64,000 bases of DNA from Diaminobutyricibacter sp049994905 (GTDB lineage: Bacteria; Actinomycetota; Actinomycetes; Actinomycetales; Microbacteriaceae): assembly GCF_049994905.1 (NCBI RefSeq), contig NZ_CP188258.1:3968001-4032000 (forward strand). Direction: 5' to 3'. The number at the start of each line of letters is the position of its first letter. Position 1 is the stretch's first letter. Shown here one piece after another: positions 49,294 through 57,325 of this stretch. The notes beneath the pieces are model-generated. The model was not told the origin of the DNA and made no database searches. It saw nothing but the letters and a program-made list of their open reading frames with translations. A program made the position numbers and the translations under genes.

Positions 49294-50715
49294 ATGACAC
49301 TACTTACGACTATCGGAGCATTCGAAGACCACCAGGACATCGGGCCGGTCCGGGTTGCCGGCGACGCCTCTTTCGACGGAGAGCGTTACACGGTCACGGG
49401 TTCCGGATACAACATGTGGTTCGACCGCGACGAGTTCCATTTCCTGTGGAAACGGGTCGAGGGGGACATCGCCCTCGAAGCGGCCGTGGAGTTCGCCGCC
49501 GCGGGCGTCGATCCGCATCGGAAAGCGTGCCTGGTCATCCGCCAGGCCCTCGAACCCGACGCCGCCTACGCCGACTTCGCGCTCCATGGCGACGGGCTCA
49601 CGAGCCTCCAGTACCGCGCGGAGCCCGGCGCGATCACACGCGAGATCCAGGCGACACGTTCGTCGACGCGTATCGGCATCGTCCGCCGCGGCGACCGGGT
49701 GACCGCTCTCGTCGACGGCAGGCCGTCGGGCGGCTCCGTTCTGCTGCCGATGAGCGGCGCCTACTATGTCGGCCTTGCCGTGTGCTCACACGATGTCGAC
49801 GTCGTCGAGACGGCGATCTTCTCCGACGTGCGGATCAGCAGCCCTGAGACGTCGGAGCCGACGTTGTACAGCACAACGTCGGCTACGACGTTGTACAGCA
49901 CCCTGGAGACGGTGGATGTCGCCTCGGCCGACCGCCGCGCCGTCCACGTCTTCGACCGCTGGATCGAAGCGCCGAACTGGACGGCCGACGACAGGCTCGT
50001 CTACAACAGCGAAGGCCTTCTCTACTCGATGCCGGCCACCGGCGGCGAAGAGAAGCACATCGACACCGGTTTCGCCACGAAGTGCAACAACGACCACGGG
50101 CTCTCACCAGACGGCACCCGGGTCGCGATCAGCGACCAGTCTCAGGATGACGGCGCATCCGTGATCTACACGGTGCCCCTGGACGGTGGCGAGCCGAAGC
50201 GCATCACCGCCCATGCGCCGTCCTACTGGCACGGTTGGTCTCCCGATGGTTCGACGCTGGCGTACTGCGCTGAGCGTGACGGCGCATACGGCATCTTCGT
50301 CATCCCCGCTGACGGCGGTGAGGAGACGCGGCTCACGACCGCACGGCATCTCGACGACGGCCCGGACTACTCGCCGGATGGCAAGTGGATCTACTTCAAC
50401 TCGGACCGGAGCGGGCGCATGCAGATCTGGCGCATCCCGGCAGGCGGCGGCGAGCCCGAGCGCGTGCTCGAAACCGGGACGGCGGACTGGTTCCCCCATG
50501 TTTCACCGGATGGGCGGTGGATGGCCTTCATCGCCTACGACGGGGACGTCGACGGTCATCCCCGCGACCACGACGTCGCACTGCAGGTGATGGACCTCTC
50601 CGACGGAACCACGCGTGTGCTCGCGGAGCTCTTCGGTGGGCAGGGGACGATGAACGTTCCGTCCTGGTCGCCGGACAGCTCGCGGCTGGCATTCGTGAGC
50701 TACGCCTACCTCTGA
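49294..50715 (+). CDS. TolB-like propeller protein with N-terminal lectin-like domain
   Basis: A 473-residue protein in two parts. Residues 1-185 resemble a concanavalin-like (DUF1349-type) sandwich: FDGERYTVTGSGYNMWFDRD, FHFLWKRVEGDIALEAAVEF and KACLVIRQALEPDA. Residues 210-473 are a propeller with repeats HGLSPDGTRVAI, HGWSPDGSTLAY, PDYSPDGKWIYF, PHVSPDGRWMAF and PSWSPDSSRLAF. No signal peptide. Homologues lie in sugar-utilisation loci, perhaps as carbohydrate-binding or unusual hydrolytic proteins; the function is not known. The linker contains a perfect DNA hairpin and a partial repeat (TLYSTTSATTLYST). Confidence 0.78.
   Translation: MTLLTTIGAFEDHQDIGPVRVAGDASFDGERYTVTGSGYNMWFDRDEFHFLWKRVEGDIALEAAVEFAAAGVDPHRKACLVIRQALEPDAAYADFALHGDGLTSLQYRAEPGAITREIQATRSSTRIGIVRRGDRVTALVDGRPSGGSVLLPMSGAYYVGLAVCSHDVDVVETAIFSDVRISSPETSEPTLYSTTSATTLYSTLETVDVASADRRAVHVFDRWIEAPNWTADDRLVYNSEGLLYSMPATGGEEKHIDTGFATKCNNDHGLSPDGTRVAISDQSQDDGASVIYTVPLDGGEPKRITAHAPSYWHGWSPDGSTLAYCAERDGAYGIFVIPADGGEETRLTTARHLDDGPDYSPDGKWIYFNSDRSGRMQIWRIPAGGGEPERVLETGTADWFPHVSPDGRWMAFIAYDGDVDGHPRDHDVALQVMDLSDGTTRVLAELFGGQGTMNVPSWSPDSSRLAFVSYAYL
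49856..49901 (+). repeat. In-frame hairpin and direct repeat in the linker
   Basis: AGCCGACGTTGT (49856-49867) and its perfect inverted copy (49873-49884) enclose a 5-nt loop; ACGTTGTACAGCAC at 49861-49874 recurs at 49888-49901. The segment codes for the linker between the two protein domains. Confidence 0.8.
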
Positions 50716-50738
50716 TCCGGCGCATCCCGGTCAGACGA

Positions 50739-50776
50739 CGAAGCGGCGGGCCTCCTTCGGGAGGCCCGCCGCTTCG
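50739..50776. terminator. Strong bidirectional terminator
   Basis: A perfect 17-bp stem (50739-50755 with 50760-50776) closed by a TTCG tetraloop and followed by TTTGTG. It lies between the convergent TolB-like and ABC permease genes and can serve both. Confidence 0.9.
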
Positions 50777-50797
50777 TTTGTGAAGGATCTACGGGGA

Positions 50798-51586
50798 CTA
50801 CTTCAGCGCACCCGCCGAGAGTCCACGCTCGAACAGCCGCTGAAGCAGCAGGTAGGCGAGGATCTCGGGGATGGCGGTGACGACGGCTGCCGCGACGACC
50901 TTCGTCTGGTCGTTGTTGAACTCGCCGACGAAGAACGACGGCACGAGGGTCACCGTCTGCAGCGCCGGGTCCTGCAGGAACACGAGGGGAAGCAGGTAGT
51001 CGTTCCAGGTGCCGATGAGCGTCAGCACGACGATCGCAGCGCCGATCGGCGTAGTGAGTGGCCAGACGACGTAACGGAAGCCCTGCCAGGTCGACGCACC
51101 ATCCACCCTGGATGCGTCGAGCAGCTCGTTCGGCACCCCGTCGACGAAGTTGCGTGCGAGAAGCACAGTGAACGGAATCTGCAGCGCCGCGAGTGGGAGG
51201 ATCACCGCGATGAACGTGTTGTAGACGCCGAGCGACGTGGCCGTCGCGAACAAGGGCGCGAGAATGACGACCTCGGGCAGAGTGAGTGCCGCGAGGAGTA
51301 GCCAGAAGAAGAACTCCTTCGCTCTGATCTGCAGCTTCGAGAACGCGAACGCGGCCGTCATGGTGCAGACGTAGACGATGGCGATGACCACGACAGCGAT
51401 GATCACGCTGTTGCGGAAGAACACGGGAAGTTCCGGGATGGCGAGAACGGTGGCGTAGTTGTTCCAGCCGGTGCCCGCCAGTGATTCCTGCACCATGGCC
51501 ACGAGCGGGAACAAGAAGGGCAGGACCAGGAGGGTCGCCACGATCTGAAGGACCAGCTTGGCCGGCCAGCGACGGGCTTCAAGCAC
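50798..51586 (-). CDS. Sugar ABC transporter permease (MalG-like)
   Basis: A 262-residue inner-membrane permease with six helices. The cytoplasmic EAA loop reads ELLDASRVDGASTWQGFRYV. It pairs with the MalF-like protein to import oligosaccharides. I begin at GTG 51586 because AAAGGGG lies eight bases upstream, within the last codons of the MalF gene; a GTG at 51604 lacks a ribosome-binding site. The next gene downstream is convergent, separated by a strong terminator. No ATPase gene is present, so a shared MsiK-type ATPase elsewhere in the genome is expected. Confidence 0.88.
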   Translation of the reverse strand: MLEARRWPAKLVLQIVATLLVLPFLFPLVAMVQESLAGTGWNNYATVLAIPELPVFFRNSVIIAVVVIAIVYVCTMTAAFAFSKLQIRAKEFFFWLLLAALTLPEVVILAPLFATATSLGVYNTFIAVILPLAALQIPFTVLLARNFVDGVPNELLDASRVDGASTWQGFRYVVWPLTTPIGAAIVVLTLIGTWNDYLLPLVFLQDPALQTVTLVPSFFVGEFNNDQTKVVAAAVVTAIPEILAYLLLQRLFERGLSAGALK

Positions 51587-52514
51587 GACGCGCACCCCTT
51601 TCACGTCCGGTGAGTCTCAAGAGAATTGCAGCAGCGACTGCGAGCACGAGCAGCGTGACCGAGATGGCTGATGCGTAGCCGACGGCATTCAGGGGCACCG
51701 CCTGGCGATAGATGAGCGTGCCGAGGAATTCGGTCGAATAGTTGGGGCCGCCAGCGGTCACCAGCTGGGGGATGTCGAAGAGCTTGAGCGTTCCGATCGC
51801 CGTGAGCATGGCGATCGCCACGGTCGTCCCGCGCAGGTTCGGCCAGACGATGCTTCGAACGATGCGTGCGTTACCCGCCCCGTCGAGCCGGGCGGCTTCG
51901 ATGATCTCCGGGGAGATCTGGCCGATCGCCGCGAAGTAGAGGATGAACGAGATTCCCGTTCCGCTCCAGATCGCGATCGACATGATGATCGGAAGCGCCG
52001 TGCTCTCCTGGCCGAGCCACGGCTGCCGGAAAGCACCGAGCCCGATCGCCTCCAGCAACTGGTTGACCTGACCGGTCGGGGTGAACATGACCCTGAAGAT
52101 CGGCGCCATGGCAGCGGGGGCGATCACGACGGGGACGAAGACGATGATCTTGTACAGGACGCCGAATCGGAGCTTCGAGTGCAGGAGGACTGCGAAGACG
52201 AAGCCCAGCAGCGCCTGGCCGAAGAACGTGACGAAGAAGAAGAGGACGGTGTGCTGCAGGCTCCCCCAGAAGACGGGATCCGCGAGCATCCTGGCGTAGT
52301 TGTGGAGGCCGACGAACACGGAGTCGGGGCTCACGCCATCCCAGTTCAGCAAGGAGATGTAGACCGTGTACCCGATGCAGAAGTAGATGAGGGCAACCGA
52401 CACCGCGAGTGCGGGAAGCAGCCAGAGGAAGTTCGCTGCGCGATTGCCGTGGAGGGCTCCGGATCGTTGCTTACTGAGGGTAGTGGTGCGAGGAAGGGTG
52501 GTGACCGTCGCCAT
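51579..52514 (-). CDS. Sugar ABC transporter permease (MalF-like)
   Basis: A 311-residue permease with six to seven helices after a polar N-terminus. Near the middle LGFVFAVLLHSKLRFGVLYK leads into the transmembrane core, and the EAA loop is IIEAARLDGAGNARIVRSIV. GGAGAA precedes ATG 52514. Gene order binding protein, MalF, MalG on one strand is the standard carbohydrate-importer (CUT1) layout. The MalG start overlaps its end by 8 bp, indicating coupled translation. Confidence 0.9.
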   Translation of the reverse strand: MATVTTLPRTTTLSKQRSGALHGNRAANFLWLLPALAVSVALIYFCIGYTVYISLLNWDGVSPDSVFVGLHNYARMLADPVFWGSLQHTVLFFFVTFFGQALLGFVFAVLLHSKLRFGVLYKIIVFVPVVIAPAAMAPIFRVMFTPTGQVNQLLEAIGLGAFRQPWLGQESTALPIIMSIAIWSGTGISFILYFAAIGQISPEIIEAARLDGAGNARIVRSIVWPNLRGTTVAIAMLTAIGTLKLFDIPQLVTAGGPNYSTEFLGTLIYRQAVPLNAVGYASAISVTLLVLAVAAAILLRLTGRERGARRA

Positions 52515-52581
52515 TGTCGAATTTCTCCGTTCCTTGAGCCGGTCGCGGACCCCGGGTGACCCGGGGCCCGCGACCGCCTGA

Positions 52582-53952
52582 TTACTGTCCTGACGCCGCC
52601 TGCGACTGCAGCGTTGCCGCAGCCTGCTGGGGCGTCGCTTTGCCTGCGAGCACCGTGCTCGCAGCGTCGAGCAGTGCCTGGTCGAGCGGACCCGAGATGT
52701 TCGCCAGTCGCGCTTCGGTCACGTTCGACGTGTACTTCGACAGCCAGTCGAGTCCGGGTGTCTGCAGCGCGGCGTTCACCAGCGGAACGCTCTTGTAGTC
52801 GGGCGTGACGCCGGCGAGCACCGGGTCTTCATCGAGGTTGTTCGCGATGACCTGCTGGCCCTCCTTCGTTCCCCCCAGCCAGGTTGCGAACGTCTCGGCC
52901 GCAGCGATGTGCTGCGACTTCTTGTTCACTGCGAGTGCGTAGTCCGGGTCGCTGAACGCGGCGATCGTGTTGCCGTTGCCTGCGACATCCGGGAATGGAA
53001 CCGGCGCCATCGTGAGGAGTTTGGTCGACGCGGAGACCCCAGCGCCCTGAAGGGCCGCCTTCAACGTGTCCGTGCGCGTGTACTGGCGGTACCAGGTGCC
53101 CATCTGCACCATCGGCACCTGACCGGAGAGGAACGCGTTGTTCACGTCGGGGTACTGCTGGATTCCCAGCGCACCCGGGTCGAGGATCCCCTGACCCTGG
53201 AGGTTCTTCCAGATCGTGAGCGTCTGAACCATCGCGGGGTCCGTCCACTTGGCCTTCCCAGCGACGGCATCCTCATAGAAGCCGGGCTTGACGCTGTTGG
53301 CGATCGTGTGGAGGGTGTCCTGCTCGAAGCCCGCGGGGTCGACACCTTCGCGGAAGCAGCCGAGGTTGTGGGAACGGAACACCTTGCAGACGCTCTCCCA
53401 TTCCTGGAGGGTCGTCGGCGGCTTGAGTCCGTACTTGTTGAAGAGGTCGAGGTTGACCCACATCATGCCGGACGCGACTTTGCCGATGGGTGCGGCCTTG
53501 AGCTGGCCGCCGACCGTGAAGTCCTTGACGCCGGCCTCGAACAGGCCGGTCTTCCAATCCGATCCACGCAGCTTCTGCATTGCGGGGGTCAGATCGACAG
53601 CGTCGACGCCGTACGTCTTCACTGCGGCTCCCGTACCGCCCACGAGGAGGTTGAACACATCCGGACCGCTCGAGGATGCCAGGGCCGGCCGAAGCGCGGC
53701 GGCATAGTCCGCATCCTGGATCTTCTTGAACGTGATGTGGATGTTCGGGTACTGCTTGTTGAACTCGGTGATCGCGTTCTGCGCAACAGCCTGGTCGGGG
53801 GTCCAGCCCCACCAGGTGAGATTCGCTTTGGTCGGTGAGCCCTGTGCGCCGCTCGATGCGGAGCAGGCGGCCAGTCCGACAGCGAGGAGACCCGCTGTCG
53901 CCACGGTGGCAATCAGTCGCACCGAGCGGCGCGACCACGAATGAAACGGCAT
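52582..53952 (-). CDS. Sugar ABC transporter substrate-binding lipoprotein
   Basis: A 456-residue CUT1-type extracellular binding protein. Signal and lipobox: RRSVRLIATVATAGLLAVGL, then AAC (Cys about residue 30). The mature protein starts ANLTWWGWTPDQAVAQNAIT and has GPDVFNLLVGG, MMWVNLDLFNKYGLKPPTTL, VPMVQMGTWYRQYTRT and the end QAAATLQSQAASGQ. AAGGAGAG seven bases before ATG 53952 decides the start over an upstream in-frame one. First gene of the importer operon; the sugar is probably a beta-glucoside or mannoside, judging from the neighbours. Confidence 0.92.
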   Translation of the reverse strand: MPFHSWSRRSVRLIATVATAGLLAVGLAACSASSGAQGSPTKANLTWWGWTPDQAVAQNAITEFNKQYPNIHITFKKIQDADYAAALRPALASSSGPDVFNLLVGGTGAAVKTYGVDAVDLTPAMQKLRGSDWKTGLFEAGVKDFTVGGQLKAAPIGKVASGMMWVNLDLFNKYGLKPPTTLQEWESVCKVFRSHNLGCFREGVDPAGFEQDTLHTIANSVKPGFYEDAVAGKAKWTDPAMVQTLTIWKNLQGQGILDPGALGIQQYPDVNNAFLSGQVPMVQMGTWYRQYTRTDTLKAALQGAGVSASTKLLTMAPVPFPDVAGNGNTIAAFSDPDYALAVNKKSQHIAAAETFATWLGGTKEGQQVIANNLDEDPVLAGVTPDYKSVPLVNAALQTPGLDWLSKYTSNVTEARLANISGPLDQALLDAASTVLAGKATPQQAAATLQSQAASGQ

Positions 53953-54015
53953 CGTTTCTCTCCTTGAGGGTTTGAGAGTGCTGGGTTCCGCCACCCCAGG
54001 GGACGACGTTGGCCC

Positions 54016-54055
54016 ACTCTAACTCTGATCAATCTAATTTACAAATTGTTTGTAA
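54016..54055 (-). promoter_or_regulatory. Promoter and operator of the sugar importer
   Basis: On the minus strand TTGTAA (54039-54044) and TAGAGT (54016-54021), 17 bp apart, form a good promoter. A perfect palindrome, TTACAAA-TTG-TTTGTAA (54039-54055), covers the -35. Such AT-rich palindromes fit sugar-responsive ROK or LacI-type repressors. The rest of the 340-bp gap between the binding-protein gene and the next gene (to 54292) shows nothing I can support. Confidence 0.6.
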
Positions 54056-54292
54056 GTTTGCTTGCTCGTGAGTCGCCTTCGCTTCTGGGGCGGGGTTCCG
54101 GGTGTAATTCGATGCTAGGCAGCGCGATTCATCGAATCCAACAGTGAGTTCTTCTAGGATTCAGCAGCCGATTCGATCAATGGCACCGTCGGGTCATCCT
54201 GTGGACCTGCCCTGGGCTCTGAGGCAACCGGCTGCCGTTACTGGCGCGTCAGCCGGGGGCTTTATCCCAGCTCCCTCGGTGGTCTTCCGGGG

Positions 54293-54982
54293 CTACGCTG
54301 AGGCGGCTGAGGGCTGAAGTGAGCGGGCCTCTCCGCGCGCGATGAGCACGATGGCCGCGATGATGATCCAGAACGCCTGGAGGCCGGCAAGTCCGGCGGC
54401 AAAAGCCTGGGCGAAGGGCACGAACACTTCGAGCAGGCCCACCAGCAGGAATGCTGCGCCGAGACCGGCCGCCACCCAGGCGAGCCACCGCGGCAACAAG
54501 CCGGTGCGCAGCAGGATGTAGCCCAGCGGCAGGTAGATCGCTGGTGCCGGGACAAGCGGGAACACCTGGATGAACCGGGACATGAGGTCGAAGCCGACCC
54601 GGGCGCTGGTGGCGACGCCCGCTGTGGAGGCGCTCACCCAGGTCAGGGTGAACACCCCCTCCAGAAGCACTAGTGCGACGAGGACACTTGATCCGAAGAG
54701 GACCACGTATCCGGGGGCCGTTCCGTTTGCGGCGGTGAGGAACAGGACTCCGATGAAGAAGATGATGCACAGGGCAGAGCCGGTGGCCTGCAGCCAGGTG
54801 CCGAAGGTGACCAGCTGCTGATACTGGGCTCCGACGGCGACGATCTCCGTCGTCGTTGGCCGCGCTGCGTAGACGACCGCCTCCATCCTCGGGAAGAGGG
54901 TCGGTACGAAGAAGTAGAACCCGAAAAACAGCGCACCGACAAGTCCGATGATGCCGACCGCTCGCCCGCGAACCTGGAACAT
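54293..54982 (-). CDS. Integral membrane protein of unknown function
   Basis: A 229-residue protein with about seven helices. After MFQVRGRAVG the first helix is IIGLVGALFFGFYFFVPTLF, and others include TWLQATGSALCIIFFIGVLF and LLPRWLAWVAAGLGAAFLLV. The spread of helices with short loops recalls DUF4386-like proteins but I see no firm family mark. GAGGAGC before ATG 54982 decides the start; the frame continues upstream but codes for a charged, unlikely extension. It stands alone. Confidence 0.7.
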   Translation of the reverse strand: MFQVRGRAVGIIGLVGALFFGFYFFVPTLFPRMEAVVYAARPTTTEIVAVGAQYQQLVTFGTWLQATGSALCIIFFIGVLFLTAANGTAPGYVVLFGSSVLVALVLLEGVFTLTWVSASTAGVATSARVGFDLMSRFIQVFPLVPAPAIYLPLGYILLRTGLLPRWLAWVAAGLGAAFLLVGLLEVFVPFAQAFAAGLAGLQAFWIIIAAIVLIARGEARSLQPSAASA

Positions 54983-55302
54983 TGCTCCTCCTCGGGCCGA
55001 CCCTCGCGTGGATTCTCGGCGTAGTCGAAGATAACGGTCGATCGTCGTGATCGCAACGGATCGCGTGGGGAGACCGGCGGGCACGCGCTCGGGGGACGGT
55101 CTGCTCCGCAGGGCACCGACCGAGCCGAGGGAGCCCCTCGAGCAGGCCGGTGCGTGAGTTGAAAGCTCGAACGCCGAACGGACCCGATCCTTGAAGTCTT
55201 CGCAGAAAGCCATCCGGTTCAAAGCCGATGCATAGCCCGCGCATACATCCCGCGAATCCGAGCGCCGTAACGTCCTTCTGCAGTCGTTGAAAGGACCCCG
55301 CT
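54983..55302. other. 320-bp intergenic region before the export operon
   Basis: No gene, palindrome or terminator can be supported here. AAAGGA close to 55303 is the ribosome-binding site of the first export gene. The minus strand is open through most of it, but the encoded chain (VAITTIDRYLRLRREST) has no likeness that I recognise. Confidence 0.5.
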
Positions 55303-56610
55303 ATGCGCGTTCGCCGCCTCAGAGCCATACCGCCATGGGTTCTCGTCACCGGAACGGCTGTGATCGTCGCGGCCGTCACGTCGGCGGCATGGTGGGGCGT
55401 CGGCAGACTGACGGCCACACCCGTCGCAGCATCGATCTCGCGTACGGTCGCGGTCAGCGACCAGGCGCTGAAAGAGACCATTACAGGCACCGGGACGCTG
55501 ACCCCGACGGTCAACGACGCCGTCGACTTCGGCGCCCCGGGTCAGGTGATGACCGTCGCCGTGCAGGCCGGGAGCAAAGTCACCGCCGGGCAGGTCCTCG
55601 GCACGGTCGACACGACCGAAGCGAACGCAGCCCTCCTCAATGCCCAGGCGAACCTGGCCCAGGCCCAGGCGAAGCTGTCCACCGCCGAGGCGTCCGGTTC
55701 GGCCACGGCGGCGCAGATCGCTGCAGACGATTCGACGGTGACGCTCGACCAGTCGAACGTGCAGAGCGCGCAGGCCGAAGCGGCCGCCACGACACTGAAG
55801 TCGCCGATCGCCGGCATGGTCACCGCCGTCAACGTCGCTGTGGGCGACGTGGTCTCGGCATCGTCGTCCAGCGGGTCGAGCGGGTCCGGGTCGAGCGGAT
55901 CCGGGTCGAGCGGATCCGGCTCGGGCGGGCTCGGGTCCTCCGGTTCGGGTGGCTCGGGGTCGGGTGGCTCGGGGTCGGGCAACTCGTCGGCGTCGTCGTC
56001 TTCATCGTCCGCCGACTTCACGGTCGTCAGCACCGGCTCCTGGCAGGTGAGCGTCGACGTTCCCGCATCCAGTGTCGGCGAGATCGCCGTCGGCAACGAA
56101 GTCACGCTCTCGACCACCGAGAACCCCTCGTTCTTCGGAACGGTCTCGTCGATCGGGCTGCTCCCCTCCTCCACGACCGGTGCCGCGACCTACCCCGTCG
56201 TCGTCGCCGTCACCGGCAGCCCCGCGAACCTGTACGACGGCGTGACTGCCACCGCATCCATCGTCTACAAGCAGCTTCCGACCGCTCTCACCGTGCCGGC
56301 TTCGGCGATCCACCGGACGGGCACGCAGACGACGGTGACCAAGGTCGTCGGCGGCAAGGATGTGACGACTCCCGTGGTCGTCGGGCAGACGGTGGGCCAG
56401 GTCACCCAGATCACCAAGGGCCTCAGCTCGGGCGACCAGGTCGCCGTGACGATCAACATCGGGGCACTCCGCGGCGGGACAGGAACGGGAACCGGCACCC
56501 GCGGAACCGGCGGATTCGGGGGCGGCGGCGGGTTCGGCGGCGCAGGATTCGGCGGCGGCGGCTTCGGCGGCGGCGGCGCAGTCCTGGGAGGCACCAATGG
56601 CAAAGGCTGA
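55303..56610 (+). CDS. Periplasmic-adaptor-like (MacA/HlyD) protein
   Basis: A 435-residue membrane-fusion protein. One helix (WVLVTGTAVIVAAVTSAAWW) anchors it; then a barrel/lipoyl part (DFGAPGQVMTVAVQAGSKVT, AGQVLGTVDT), a helical hairpin (LLNAQANLAQAQAKLSTAEA) and the second lipoyl half (LKSPIAGMVTAVNVAVGDVV). A Ser/Gly tract (about 187-237) is inserted after the lipoyl domain. A beta-barrel and a Gly/Phe-rich C-terminal tail follow. In Gram-positives such adaptors work with MacB-type exporters. It overlaps the ATPase gene by 14 bp. Confidence 0.88.
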   Translation: MRVRRLRAIPPWVLVTGTAVIVAAVTSAAWWGVGRLTATPVAASISRTVAVSDQALKETITGTGTLTPTVNDAVDFGAPGQVMTVAVQAGSKVTAGQVLGTVDTTEANAALLNAQANLAQAQAKLSTAEASGSATAAQIAADDSTVTLDQSNVQSAQAEAAATTLKSPIAGMVTAVNVAVGDVVSASSSSGSSGSGSSGSGSSGSGSGGLGSSGSGGSGSGGSGSGNSSASSSSSSADFTVVSTGSWQVSVDVPASSVGEIAVGNEVTLSTTENPSFFGTVSSIGLLPSSTTGAATYPVVVAVTGSPANLYDGVTATASIVYKQLPTALTVPASAIHRTGTQTTVTKVVGGKDVTTPVVVGQTVGQVTQITKGLSSGDQVAVTINIGALRGGTGTGTGTRGTGGFGGGGGFGGAGFGGGGFGGGGAVLGGTNGKG

Positions 56611-57325
56611 GCTCGACCTGGTCGACCTGCTGCAGCCGAGCCCGGTCATCGCACTGCGTGAGGCGGGCAAGGTCTACCACACGGGGTCCATCTCGTACGA
56701 AGCGCTGCGCGGCATCGACCTCACGATCGAGGACGGCGAATATGTCGCGATCATGGGGCCGTCGGGCTCGGGCAAGTCGACCCTCATGAACGTGCTCGGC
56801 TGCCTCGACGACCTGACGGCGGGCTCCTACCGGATCGCAGGCCAGGACGTCTCGAAACTGGGCGACGACGAGCTCGCCGTGATCCGCAACCGCCGTATCG
56901 GTTTCGTCTTCCAGCAGTTCAACCTGCTGTCATCGCTCACGGCCCTGCGCAACGTCGAGCTGCCCCTCGTCTATGCGGGTGTGCACCGCGACGAGCGGCG
57001 CGAGCGCGCCATCCGGGCTCTCGAACAGGTGGGTCTCGGCGACCGCACAGCCAACAAACCGGGCGAGCTGTCCGGCGGCCAGCAGCAGCGCGTGGCGGTC
57101 GCCCGCGCCCTCGTCGGCGAGCCGACGCTCCTCCTCGCAGACGAACCGACCGGCAACCTCGACTCCACGGCGACGCGCGACGTGCTTTCGCTGTTCAGCG
57201 AACTGCACTCCCAGGGGCGCACGATCGTGCTGATCACGCACGAGTCGGATGTGGCTGCGAACGCCGACAGGATCGTCCACGTCTACGACGGCCGAATCCA
57301 GGCGGATGAGGCGGTGCGGTCGTGA
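56597..57325 (+). CDS. MacB-type ABC transporter ATPase
   Basis: A 242-residue ATPase. Walker A GPSGSGKSTLMNVLG (about 54-68), Q-loop FVFQQFNLLSS, signature ELSGGQQQRVAVARALV, Walker B LLLADEPTGNLDS and H-loop VLITHESDVA. It belongs to the LolD/MacB/FtsE group that drives export or mechanotransmission. It starts inside the adaptor gene and overlaps the permease gene by 4 bp (GTGA), so all three are one transcript and work together. Confidence 0.95.
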   Translation: MAKAELDLVDLLQPSPVIALREAGKVYHTGSISYEALRGIDLTIEDGEYVAIMGPSGSGKSTLMNVLGCLDDLTAGSYRIAGQDVSKLGDDELAVIRNRRIGFVFQQFNLLSSLTALRNVELPLVYAGVHRDERRERAIRALEQVGLGDRTANKPGELSGGQQQRVAVARALVGEPTLLLADEPTGNLDSTATRDVLSLFSELHSQGRTIVLITHESDVAANADRIVHVYDGRIQADEAVRS

